This document shows, piece after piece, positions 1 through 5,091 of a stretch of DNA of 17,947 nt (the first letter of the stretch is position 1; every line of letters starts with the position of its first letter). Source of the DNA: an uncultured Roseburia sp. (GTDB lineage: Bacteria; Bacillota; Clostridia; Lachnospirales; Lachnospiraceae); assembly GCA_934292805.1 (NCBI GenBank), contig CAKQXQ010000043.1, positions 1-17,947 of the forward strand, given 5' to 3'. The notes under the pieces are model-generated. The model saw only the letters and a program-made list of their open reading frames with translations. It was not told where the DNA came from and searched no databases. The position numbers were made by a program, and so were the translations under genes.

Positions 1-114
1 AGCAGATTAACAAGATCCTTCCCAGAAAGAGCTGCAAAACTCTTTGCTGCATCTGAGGAAGCTGCAAAAGCTCGTTATGAACATCTGTTAAGATTAGTTG
101 AATTATACAAATAA
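1..114 (+). CDS. nifJ: C-terminal end of probable pyruvate:ferredoxin (flavodoxin) oxidoreductase (partial)
   Basis: Frame 1 is open from the first base to a TAA at 112-114 and gives the last 37 residues of a protein that starts outside the window. The tail contains SFPERAAKLF, then an Ala/Glu-rich helix and ARYEHL. This resembles, from memory, the conserved end of clostridial pyruvate:ferredoxin oxidoreductases, where a 'FPE-A--LF---E--AK-RY' pattern closes the C-terminal domain. That enzyme decarboxylates pyruvate to acetyl-CoA and reduces ferredoxin in the cytoplasm. Only the tail is visible, so no cofactor motif can be checked. A strong terminator follows 34 bases after the stop, so this is the last gene of its transcript. 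Confidence 0.62.
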   Translation, partial: SRLTRSFPERAAKLFAASEEAAKARYEHLLRLVELYK

Positions 115-148
115 GATTCAGAATGCCCTGAATTGATTGTAAATTCAA

Positions 149-188
149 AGAACCCGGAAAGAATTGAAACTTTCCGGGTTCTTTTTTA
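149..188 (+). terminator. Strong intrinsic terminator after the oxidoreductase gene
   Basis: A perfect 13-bp inverted repeat (149-161 with 170-182, core AACCCGGAAA / TTTCCGGGTT) encloses an 8-nt loop and runs into six Ts (182-187). This is a textbook Rho-independent terminator for the upstream gene. The T-tract is shared with the start of the next palindromic repeat. Confidence 0.93.
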
Positions 189-313
189 TGTAATGGAAAC
201 TTCGTTTCCATTACATAAAAACGCTCCGCGAGGATCGCACTGCGGCGGATAAGAAATATGTCGCATATTGCGACCCGCCGCAGGCGGAGAATCTCGCCTG
301 CGAGATTCTTTTT
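182..313. repeat. GC-rich composite palindromic intergenic repeat
   Basis: This stretch is built from nested inverted repeats. First, an 18-bp palindrome (183-200 with 204-221, core TAATGGAAAC / GTTTCCATTA, loop TTC). Second, TGCGGCGG (241-248) pairs with CCGCCGCA (275-282) around a smaller hairpin TCGCA/TGCGA (261-265, 269-273). CTCCGC (224-229) can pair with GCGGAG (284-289). Third, AGAATCTCGC (288-297) pairs with GCGAGATTCT (300-309) and is followed by Ts, so it is terminator-like. There is no ORF. The middle is much richer in GC than the flanks. It has the look of a dispersed REP/MITE-like element. A degenerate partial copy lies at 1340-1365. I cannot count genome copies from here. Confidence 0.72.
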
Positions 314-333
314 AATGAGGAAATCAGAAAGAA

Positions 334-362
334 TGGACTTTGACAGCCGGAAAGCTTATAAT
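334..362 (+). promoter_or_regulatory. Possible sigma-A promoter for cutC
   Basis: A perfect TATAAT lies at 357-362, about 40 bases before the start codon. A TTGACA occurs at 340-345 but is only 11 bases from it, too close for a standard promoter. With 17-base spacing the -35 would be TGGACT (334-339), which matches the consensus at 4 of 6 positions. I favour the second reading, but the start site is uncertain. Confidence 0.4.
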
Positions 363-401
363 AGCGTTAAATAATTTCGGGCAGTATAAAGGAGAGTGAC
401 T

Positions 402-1151
402 ATGGAATCGATATTAGAAATCTGTTGTGGCAGCTTTGAGGATGTGAAAACAGCATATGAAAACGGTGCAGACAGAGTAGAACTGAACAGTGCACTTTAT
501 CTTGGGGGATTGACTCCATCACTGGCAAATCTCGTCTGTGCAAAAGAGCAGTGTAGAATTCCGATTGTAGCAATGGTTCGTCCGCGGGGAGGAGGCTTCT
601 GCTATTCAGAAGAGGAATATCAGACCATGCTTCTGGATGCGAAAATACTTCTGGAACATGGGGCAGATGGAATTGCTTTTGGCTTTCTGGCAGAGGACAG
701 AGAACTTGATCTTAAACGGACACAGGAAATGATCAGTGTGATCCGTAAATACGGTAAAGAGGCAGTATTCCACCGGGCATTCGACTGTGTGAAAGACCAG
801 AAGAAGGCAACAGAACAACTGATCGAAGCAGGGGCGGATCGAATTCTTACAAGTGGCGGTAAAGCAGATGCATGGAGTGGAAGAGAAATGCTAAAACAGA
901 TCCAGGCTGAATATGGATCTGCAATCACAATCTTAGCCGGAAGCGGCATAAATGATAAAAATGCAATAGAACTAATGAACTATACCGGAATATCACAGGT
1001 ACACAGTTCCTGCAGAGGATGGGTGGAAGACAGCACGACATCGAATGGAATCGTTGATTTTTCTTATGCAGGTGAGGGCGAAAAGAATCAATACGAGGCA
1101 GTGGACAGCAAAAAAATACTGGCATTAACAAATACCCTGAAAAAAAGATGA
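402..1151 (+). CDS. cutC: CutC family protein (copper homeostasis protein CutC)
   Basis: This is a 249-residue cytoplasmic TIM-barrel protein of the CutC family. Visible family motifs are ICCGSFED (7-14), DRVELNSALYLGG (24-36), MVRPRGGGF (58-66), VFHRAFD (122-128), ILTSGG (148-153), ILAGSGI (177-183) and VHSSCR (200-205). The length equals the usual size. The family was named from copper-sensitive E. coli mutants, but its biochemical role remains unsettled, so a copper function is by name only. A GTG at 396 would add two residues, but it sits almost on the Shine-Dalgarno sequence (AAAGGAG, 388-394). The ATG at 402 is correctly spaced and is preferred. The gene appears monocistronic: a repeat lies upstream and a new promoter 76 bases downstream. 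I see no clear terminator after it. Confidence 0.93.
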   Translation: MESILEICCGSFEDVKTAYENGADRVELNSALYLGGLTPSLANLVCAKEQCRIPIVAMVRPRGGGFCYSEEEYQTMLLDAKILLEHGADGIAFGFLAEDRELDLKRTQEMISVIRKYGKEAVFHRAFDCVKDQKKATEQLIEAGADRILTSGGKADAWSGREMLKQIQAEYGSAITILAGSGINDKNAIELMNYTGISQVHSSCRGWVEDSTTSNGIVDFSYAGEGEKNQYEAVDSKKILALTNTLKKR

Positions 1152-1188
1152 TGAAAATGTTTCGATAAGTATTCTGCAAGATATTACT

Positions 1189-1216
1189 ATAAATATAGAC
1201 AAATAGATAAATATAG
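1189..1216. repeat. A+T-rich direct repeat upstream of the ptsI promoter
   Basis: ATAAATATAG occurs twice (1189-1198 and 1207-1216), 18 bases apart, ending 10 bases before the -35 box of the ptsI promoter. It could be an UP-element-like A/T tract or a direct-repeat operator. It may also be chance in an A/T-rich spacer. Confidence 0.35.
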
Positions 1217-1226
1217 AAATTGCAGG

Positions 1227-1255
1227 TTGACAAAGACTTCGTTAAAACCTATAAT
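1227..1255 (+). promoter_or_regulatory. Consensus sigma-A promoter of ptsI-ptsH
   Basis: TTGACA (1227-1232) and TATAAT (1250-1255) are both perfect consensus and are separated by exactly 17 bases. Transcription would start near 1262, about 9 bases before the RAT-like element and 174 bases before the ptsI start codon. The strength of the promoter suggests that control is exerted after initiation, at the leader terminator. Confidence 0.9.
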
Positions 1256-1270
1256 ATATTTATATTTGAA

Positions 1271-1299
1271 GGATAGTTCACATGCAAATGTACTAAACC
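1271..1299 (+). promoter_or_regulatory. RAT-like ribonucleic antiterminator element in the ptsI leader
   Basis: This is a 29-nt element, the same length as the RAT before licT (3520-3548). It shares the 5' end GGAT-x-GTT and the 3' end AAACC. The middle differs, but the differences keep pairing: positions 10-13 (ACAT) pair with 18-21 (ATGT) around a GCAA tetraloop, where the licT copy has ACTG-type pairing at the same places. The inner pair 5/24 is A-T here and T-A there, and 7/22 is T-A here and T-G there. Its last five bases are the first five of the terminator stem at 1295, the geometry expected for mutually exclusive antiterminator and terminator. The binding protein is probably the LicT-like product, but this is inferred. 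Confidence 0.72.
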
Positions 1300-1345
1300 G
1301 AAAAAGTAAACGCTACGCATGCGTATTATTTTTTCGGTTTTTTTT
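1295..1345 (+). terminator. Leader terminator (attenuator) before ptsI
   Basis: AAACCGAAAAA (1295-1305) pairs with TTTTTCGGTTT (1330-1340), and an imperfect stem continues inward to ACGC/GCGT around the tip. An unbroken run of Ts extends to 1345. It lies inside the ptsI transcript, between the promoter at 1227-1255 and the gene, so it should stop most transcripts unless the overlapping RAT-like hairpin forms. Confidence 0.85.
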
Positions 1346-1365
1346 ATGTAATAGGAAACTTCGTT
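1340..1365. repeat. Degenerate partial copy of the 182-313 repeat
   Basis: From the terminator T-tract onward the sequence follows bases 182-206 of the first repeat: T-tract, ATGTAAT, one extra A, then GGAAACTTCGTT. The second arm of the palindrome is missing (TGCACA replaces TCCATT). Both copies begin exactly in the T-tract of an intrinsic terminator. It forms part of the ptsI 5' untranslated region. Confidence 0.6.
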
Positions 1366-1435
1366 GCACAAAAAAGACGAGATTTGTTTCCGGTTCCGGA
1401 ATGTGGATGCTGTCCTATAAAATAAGGAGGATTCT

Positions 1436-3052
1436 ATGCAGGAGATAACAGGAAAGATTGCTTTTGGTGGGATTGCAATCGGAAAAATCAGAGAAATTTC
1501 CAAAGAGAACAATGTGGTAAGACGTGTGAAAGTGGACGATGTGGAAGCTGAAAAGGCACGTTTTGAAGCTGCCAGAGACCAGGCATCCGAAGAACTTGGA
1601 GCACTGTATGAGAAGGCAGTAAAAGAGGTTGGAGAGGCAAACGCAGCGATCTTTGAGGTACATCAGATGATGCTGGAAGATGAAGATTACCTGGATTCCA
1701 TCCGCAATATTATCGATACCCAGAATGTAAATGCAGAGTTTGCAGTGGCAACAACCGGTGACAATTTTGCAAAGATGTTTGCAGAGATGGATGATGATTA
1801 CATGAAGGAACGCGCAGCAGATGTGAAGGATATTTCAGAACGTGTTGTCCGTATCCTCAGTAAAAAGGAAGAAACTGTACAAGGTGCAGAAGAAAATGAA
1901 AAGTATATCATTGTTGCAGATGATCTTGCACCAAGTGAGACGATCCAGCTGAACCGTGATTCTGTTCTTGCATTCGTAACAAGACAGGGATCCACAAACT
2001 CCCACACAGCGATCCTTGCAAGAACTATGAACATTCCGGCACTTGTTATGGCAGATGTTCCGGCAGAAGTGAACGGAAAGATGGCAGTAGTGGATGGATT
2101 CGCCGGAAAAGTTTTCCTGGAACCGGAGAAAGATGTTCTTGAAACATACCATGAAAAACAGCAGGAGGAGCTGCATCGCAAAGAACTGTTACAGCAGTTA
2201 AAGGGAAAACCAACAGTTACAAAGGAGGGCAAAGAGATCAAGTTATATGCGAACATCGGTGAAGTAAAAGATCTTGGAGCAGTTCTTATGAATGATGCGG
2301 CAGGAATCGGTCTGTTCCGCAGTGAGTTCCTTTATCTCCAGAGCACAGATTTCCCGACAGAAGAGGAACAGTTCAAATCCTACAAAACAGTTGCAGAAGT
2401 AATGGCCGGCAAGAAAGTGATCATCCGTACACTGGATATCGGTGCAGACAAGCAGATTGATTATTTTAATCTTGGCAAAGAAGATAACCCGGCACTTGGA
2501 TACCGTGCGATTCGAATTTGCTTAAGCCAGCCGGAAATCTTTAAAACCCAGCTGCGTGCGTTATATCGTGCAAGTGTCTATGGAAATATTGCAATTATGA
2601 TCCCGATGATCGCATCTGTATGGGAAGTTCAAAAAGTAAAAGAGATCATGGCAGAAGTAAGAGCAGAACTGACAGAAGAGGGAGTGCCATTCAAAGAGGT
2701 TGAGTTCGGTATTATGATCGAGACTCCGGCGGCAGTTATGATCGCAGATGATCTTGCAAAGGAAGTAGACTTCTTCAGTATCGGAACAAATGACCTGACA
2801 CAGTATACACTGGCGATCGACCGTCAGAATGCAAGACTTGACCGTTTCTATGATTCACATCATCCGGCAGTGCTTAAAATGATCCAGATGGTAATTGACA
2901 GTGCCCACAAAGAGGGAATCTGGGCTGGTATCTGTGGAGAGCTTGGCGCAGATCTTACCTTAACAGAGACATTTGTCAAGATGGGAATTGATGAATTATC
3001 GGTATCACCAGCAATGGTTTTACCTGTAAGAGATAAAATTATAAACGCATAA
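1436..3052 (+). CDS. ptsI: PTS enzyme I (phosphoenolpyruvate-protein phosphotransferase)
   Basis: Enzyme I takes phosphate from phosphoenolpyruvate and passes it to HPr, the first step shared by all PTS sugars. The protein has 538 residues. An N-terminal HPr-binding and swivelling domain carries the phospho-histidine H190 in GSTNSHTAIL. The PEP-binding barrel follows, with GLFRSEFL (292-299), RTLDIGADK (331-339), the signature DFFSIGTNDLTQYTLA (445-460) and the catalytic cysteine C500 in GICGELG. It is about 30 residues shorter than the E. coli and Bacillus enzymes at the C-terminus, but no active-site motif is lost. A strong Shine-Dalgarno (TAAGGAGG) lies 5 bases before ATG 1436. ptsH follows after 14 bases, so the order is ptsI-ptsH, the reverse of E. 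coli and Bacillus. Expression is probably governed by the leader RAT and terminator. Confidence 0.97.
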   Translation: MQEITGKIAFGGIAIGKIREISKENNVVRRVKVDDVEAEKARFEAARDQASEELGALYEKAVKEVGEANAAIFEVHQMMLEDEDYLDSIRNIIDTQNVNAEFAVATTGDNFAKMFAEMDDDYMKERAADVKDISERVVRILSKKEETVQGAEENEKYIIVADDLAPSETIQLNRDSVLAFVTRQGSTNSHTAILARTMNIPALVMADVPAEVNGKMAVVDGFAGKVFLEPEKDVLETYHEKQQEELHRKELLQQLKGKPTVTKEGKEIKLYANIGEVKDLGAVLMNDAAGIGLFRSEFLYLQSTDFPTEEEQFKSYKTVAEVMAGKKVIIRTLDIGADKQIDYFNLGKEDNPALGYRAIRICLSQPEIFKTQLRALYRASVYGNIAIMIPMIASVWEVQKVKEIMAEVRAELTEEGVPFKEVEFGIMIETPAAVMIADDLAKEVDFFSIGTNDLTQYTLAIDRQNARLDRFYDSHHPAVLKMIQMVIDSAHKEGIWAGICGELGADLTLTETFVKMGIDELSVSPAMVLPVRDKIINA

Positions 3053-3066
3053 AAGGAGAATGAAAA

Positions 3067-3324
3067 ATGAAAGAATTCAGCTACACAGTAAAAGACGAAC
3101 TTGGAATCCATGCAAGACCAGCAGGAATGCTTGTAAAAGAAGTAAAAAACTTCCAGAGTAAGGTTACATTAGAGAAAGACGGAAAAACAGTAGACGCATC
3201 CCGCCTGATGGCAGTTATGGGAATGGGTGTTAAAAAAGATATGACTGTAAAAGTAACAGTTGAAGGTGAAGATGAAGAAGCCTGCTATGAAGCAATCAAA
3301 GCATTCTTCGAGACAAACCTGTAA
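3067..3324 (+). CDS. ptsH: HPr phosphocarrier protein with atypical Ser46 site
   Basis: HPr is the small cytoplasmic phosphocarrier between enzyme I and the EIIA domains. The 85 residues include the active-site motif GIHARPAG with H15 and R17, at the same numbers as in Bacillus. The second conserved region reads KTVDASRLMAVMGMGV (40-55). Aligned without gaps to Bacillus HPr, the serine phosphorylated by HPr kinase (Ser46) is Arg46, and a serine sits one place earlier (Ser45). PTS transfer should be normal, while the HPr(Ser-P)/CcpA route through this protein is doubtful. AAAAGGAG precedes ATG 3067 at good spacing, and the gene is co-transcribed with ptsI. Confidence 0.95.
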   Translation: MKEFSYTVKDELGIHARPAGMLVKEVKNFQSKVTLEKDGKTVDASRLMAVMGMGVKKDMTVKVTVEGEDEEACYEAIKAFFETNL

Positions 3325-3326
3325 GA

Positions 3327-3354
3327 ATCAGGTTGTATTTAAAAACAGTCTGAT
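3327..3354 (+). other. Hairpin just after ptsH
   Basis: ATCAGGTTGT (3327-3336) can pair with ACAGTCTGAT (3345-3354) as a 10-bp stem with two G-U pairs and an 8-nt loop, starting three bases after the ptsH stop. No T-tract follows, so it is not a standard intrinsic terminator. It may mark the 3' end by processing, or some transcripts may continue to the licT leader. Bases 3355-3460 contain nothing else I can support. Confidence 0.4.
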
Positions 3355-3464
3355 ACCGCATGAATTAGTAAACGAAAACACGATCACGAATTGGTTAATA
3401 TGTATATTATAACACGTGAAAATTGTGCAAAATAGCCAAAAGGTAAAAGGGAGCATAATAAAAC

Positions 3465-3493
3465 TTGACAGAATATACAACAAATGTTAAAAT
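3465..3493 (+). promoter_or_regulatory. Sigma-A promoter of the licT-crr-EIICB unit
   Basis: TTGACA (3465-3470) and TAAAAT (3488-3493) are 17 bases apart, with an extended -10 TG at 3485-3486. The start would be near 3500, about 20 bases before the RAT. This gives the antiterminator, EIIA and EIICB genes their own promoter, separate from that of ptsI-ptsH. Confidence 0.87.
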
Positions 3494-3519
3494 TTTATTA
3501 AGTTAATAAAATACTTGTT

Positions 3520-3548
3520 GGATTGTTACTGATTATGCAGGCAAAACC
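3520..3548 (+). promoter_or_regulatory. Canonical LicT/SacY-type RAT antiterminator before licT
   Basis: The 29-nt element begins GGATTGTTACTG and ends GCAGGCAAAACC. Both halves match the well-known RAT sequences bound by BglG/LicT/SacY-family proteins (for example Bacillus bglP and sacB leaders). The apical stem CTG/CAG and the two asymmetric internal loops can be drawn as in those RNAs. Its last six bases (3543-3548) are the first six of the terminator stem, so RNA bound by the antiterminator cannot form the terminator. As it lies directly before the gene for such a protein, autoregulation is the natural reading. Confidence 0.92.
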
Positions 3549-3591
3549 AAACTTTACATATCATTTGGATTTTGTAAAGTTTGGTTTTTTT
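3543..3591 (+). terminator. Leader terminator controlled by the RAT before licT
   Basis: A perfect 16-bp stem (3543-3558 with 3573-3588; core ACCAAACTTTACA / TGTAAAGTTTGGT) with a 14-nt loop ends in seven Ts (3585-3591). It stands between the promoter and licT and shares bases 3543-3548 with the RAT. Confidence 0.93.
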
Positions 3592-3640
3592 GGTCTAAAA
3601 AAGGGATTAGGTATACAAAGCAGTTTAGGTGGAGTAGAGC

Positions 3641-4474
3641 ATGGTTATCCAGAAAGTAATTAATAATAATGTAGTATCTGCGTATGACGGTGAAAAACAG
3701 GAAGTTGTAGTCATGGGCAGAGGAATTGGATTTAAAGCACATACGGGAGACGAGATCAACGAAAAGAAGGTCGAGAAGGTATTCCGTATGGAAAGCGAGA
3801 GTCTTTCCCAGAAGTTCCAGGAGATACTTACGAAGATCCCATTAGAACATATGCAGATCGCAACAGATATTATCGCATATGCAAAGAAGAATCTGAATGT
3901 ACAGTTGAATGAGAGCATTTATATCACATTGACAGATCATATTAATTTTGCAATCCAGAGATATTCACAGGGGATCAAGCTTAAGAATGCACTTCTCTGG
4001 GAGATTAAGAAGTTCTATAATCAGGAATTTCTGCTTGGCAAATATGCGATCGGAGTATTGAACCAGAAGTTAGGAACAGAGTTTTCAGAGGATGAGGCAG
4101 GCTTTATCGCATTACATTTTGTGAATGCCGAGTATAATACCAACATTAATGATACATTTGCGATGACGAATATGATCAATGATATTCTGGCACTTGTGAA
4201 GAGAGAGATGAAGGTGGAGTTTGATGAAGAGTCTCTTCATTATGAGAGGTTTGTAACACATCTGAAGTTTCTTACCCAGCGCCTCTATCGTCATGAACTT
4301 TTAAAAGACGAAGAGATCGAATTTGCCAGACTGATGGAGGGCAAATATCCGAAAGAATACGAGTGCAGCAAGAAGATCGCAGAGTACATCGAGAAACAAT
4401 ATGGAAGTAAGATATCAGGGGAAGAAATTATGTTTCTTTCCATACATATAAAAAGAGTCTGTATGACAGAGTGA
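3641..4474 (+). CDS. licT: LicT/BglG-family transcriptional antiterminator
   Basis: This is an RNA-binding antiterminator of 277 residues. The N-terminal CAT RNA-binding domain (about 1-55) contains KVINNNVVSAYD, EVVVMGRGIGF and KVEKVFRM. Two PTS regulation domains follow (about 65-170 and 171-277). All four regulatory histidines are present and carry the same numbers as in Bacillus LicT: H100 (LTDHINFAI), H159 (FIALHFVNAE), H207 (RFVTHLKF) and H269 (LSIHIKRV). In LicT, EII-dependent phosphorylation of PRD1 inactivates and HPr-dependent phosphorylation of PRD2 activates. The same logic is likely here because EIIA and EIICB genes follow directly. The start ATG 3641 has GGTGGAG six bases upstream. 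The likely target is the RAT at 3520-3548, and possibly the one at 1271-1299. Whether it is functionally closer to GlcT cannot be settled by eye, but the sequence resembles LicT most. Confidence 0.94.
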   Translation: MVIQKVINNNVVSAYDGEKQEVVVMGRGIGFKAHTGDEINEKKVEKVFRMESESLSQKFQEILTKIPLEHMQIATDIIAYAKKNLNVQLNESIYITLTDHINFAIQRYSQGIKLKNALLWEIKKFYNQEFLLGKYAIGVLNQKLGTEFSEDEAGFIALHFVNAEYNTNINDTFAMTNMINDILALVKREMKVEFDEESLHYERFVTHLKFLTQRLYRHELLKDEEIEFARLMEGKYPKEYECSKKIAEYIEKQYGSKISGEEIMFLSIHIKRVCMTE

Positions 4475-4493
4475 AGAAAGAGAGGCCAGTAAA

Positions 4494-4979
4494 ATGTTTA
4501 ATCTGTTTAAGAAAAAAGAGGAAAAAGGAATTGAGATCGGATCTCCGGTAAAAGGAAAAGCAGTTCCGTTAAGCCAGGTAAGCGATCCGACATTCGGAGA
4601 AGAGATCCTTGGAAAAGGTGTTGCAGTCATTCCGGAAGAAGGAAAATTCTATGCACCATGCGATGGTACGATCGAGATGCTTTTTGATACAATGCATGCA
4701 GTCAGCATGACATCAGCTGATGGAGTAGAACTTCTTGTTCATATCGGTCTGGATACAGTCGCATTAAAAGGAGAGCATTTTACCGCACATAAGAAATCCG
4801 GTGATGCTGTAAAGAAAGGTGATCTGATCCTTACTGTTGATCTGGATGCTGTTAAGGCAGCCGGTTATGATGTGATCACACCTGTGATCGTATGCAATAC
4901 ACCTGATTATCAGGCAGTAGATGCAGTAACAGATGTTATGGTCAATGCAGGAGATAAAGTTCTGACATTGAAGAAATAA
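4494..4979 (+). CDS. crr: PTS glucose-type EIIA protein
   Basis: EIIA of the glucose family takes phosphate from HPr and gives it to the cysteine of the EIIB domain. The 161-residue protein is free-standing, whereas in many Firmicutes this domain is fused to EIICB. Visible features are a short basic leader, GSPVKGKAVPLSQVSDPTF (16-34), GKGVAVIP (40-47), the conserved H68 in FDTMHAVSM and the phosphorylated H83 in LLVHIGLDTV (81-90). These correspond to E. coli H75 and H90. It starts 19 bases after licT, with AGAGG eight bases before ATG 4494, so it belongs to the same transcript. A 112-base gap without a clear terminator leads to the EIICB gene. Confidence 0.94.
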   Translation: MFNLFKKKEEKGIEIGSPVKGKAVPLSQVSDPTFGEEILGKGVAVIPEEGKFYAPCDGTIEMLFDTMHAVSMTSADGVELLVHIGLDTVALKGEHFTAHKKSGDAVKKGDLILTVDLDAVKAAGYDVITPVIVCNTPDYQAVDAVTDVMVNAGDKVLTLKK

Positions 4980-5091
4980 CAAGATCTCCGGTGGCAAAGC
5001 CGGAAATCAGAAAGATGTATTTTAGCCGCAGATAACTTGTGGCATAAAATAAAACAAAAAAAGGGATTATAAAAAAGGAGGAGCTTTTAGT

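Noticed and set aside
340..362. TTGACA-TATAAT promoter before cutC
   Set aside because: The two perfect boxes are only 11 bases apart, too close for sigma-A; the -10 was kept with a different -35.
1306..1320. Possible cre site (GTAAACGC then TACGCA) in the ptsI terminator loop
   Set aside because: The left half fits a CcpA site, but the right half is out of register by one base, and the sequence is explained by the terminator stem.
1388..1401. TTCCGG-TT-CCGGAA palindrome in the ptsI leader
   Set aside because: Short, with a two-base loop and no partner elsewhere; no function can be argued.
1798..2256. Long minus-strand open frames inside ptsI (and similar ones opposite other genes)
   Set aside because: They lie opposite well-supported genes, have compositionally odd Ser/Cys/Phe-rich translations, no ribosome sites and no recognisable domains.
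4980..5091. Possible regulatory element between crr and EIICB (TCCGG/CCGGA hairpin)
   Set aside because: The 5-bp stem is too short and has no T-tract, and no promoter was found.
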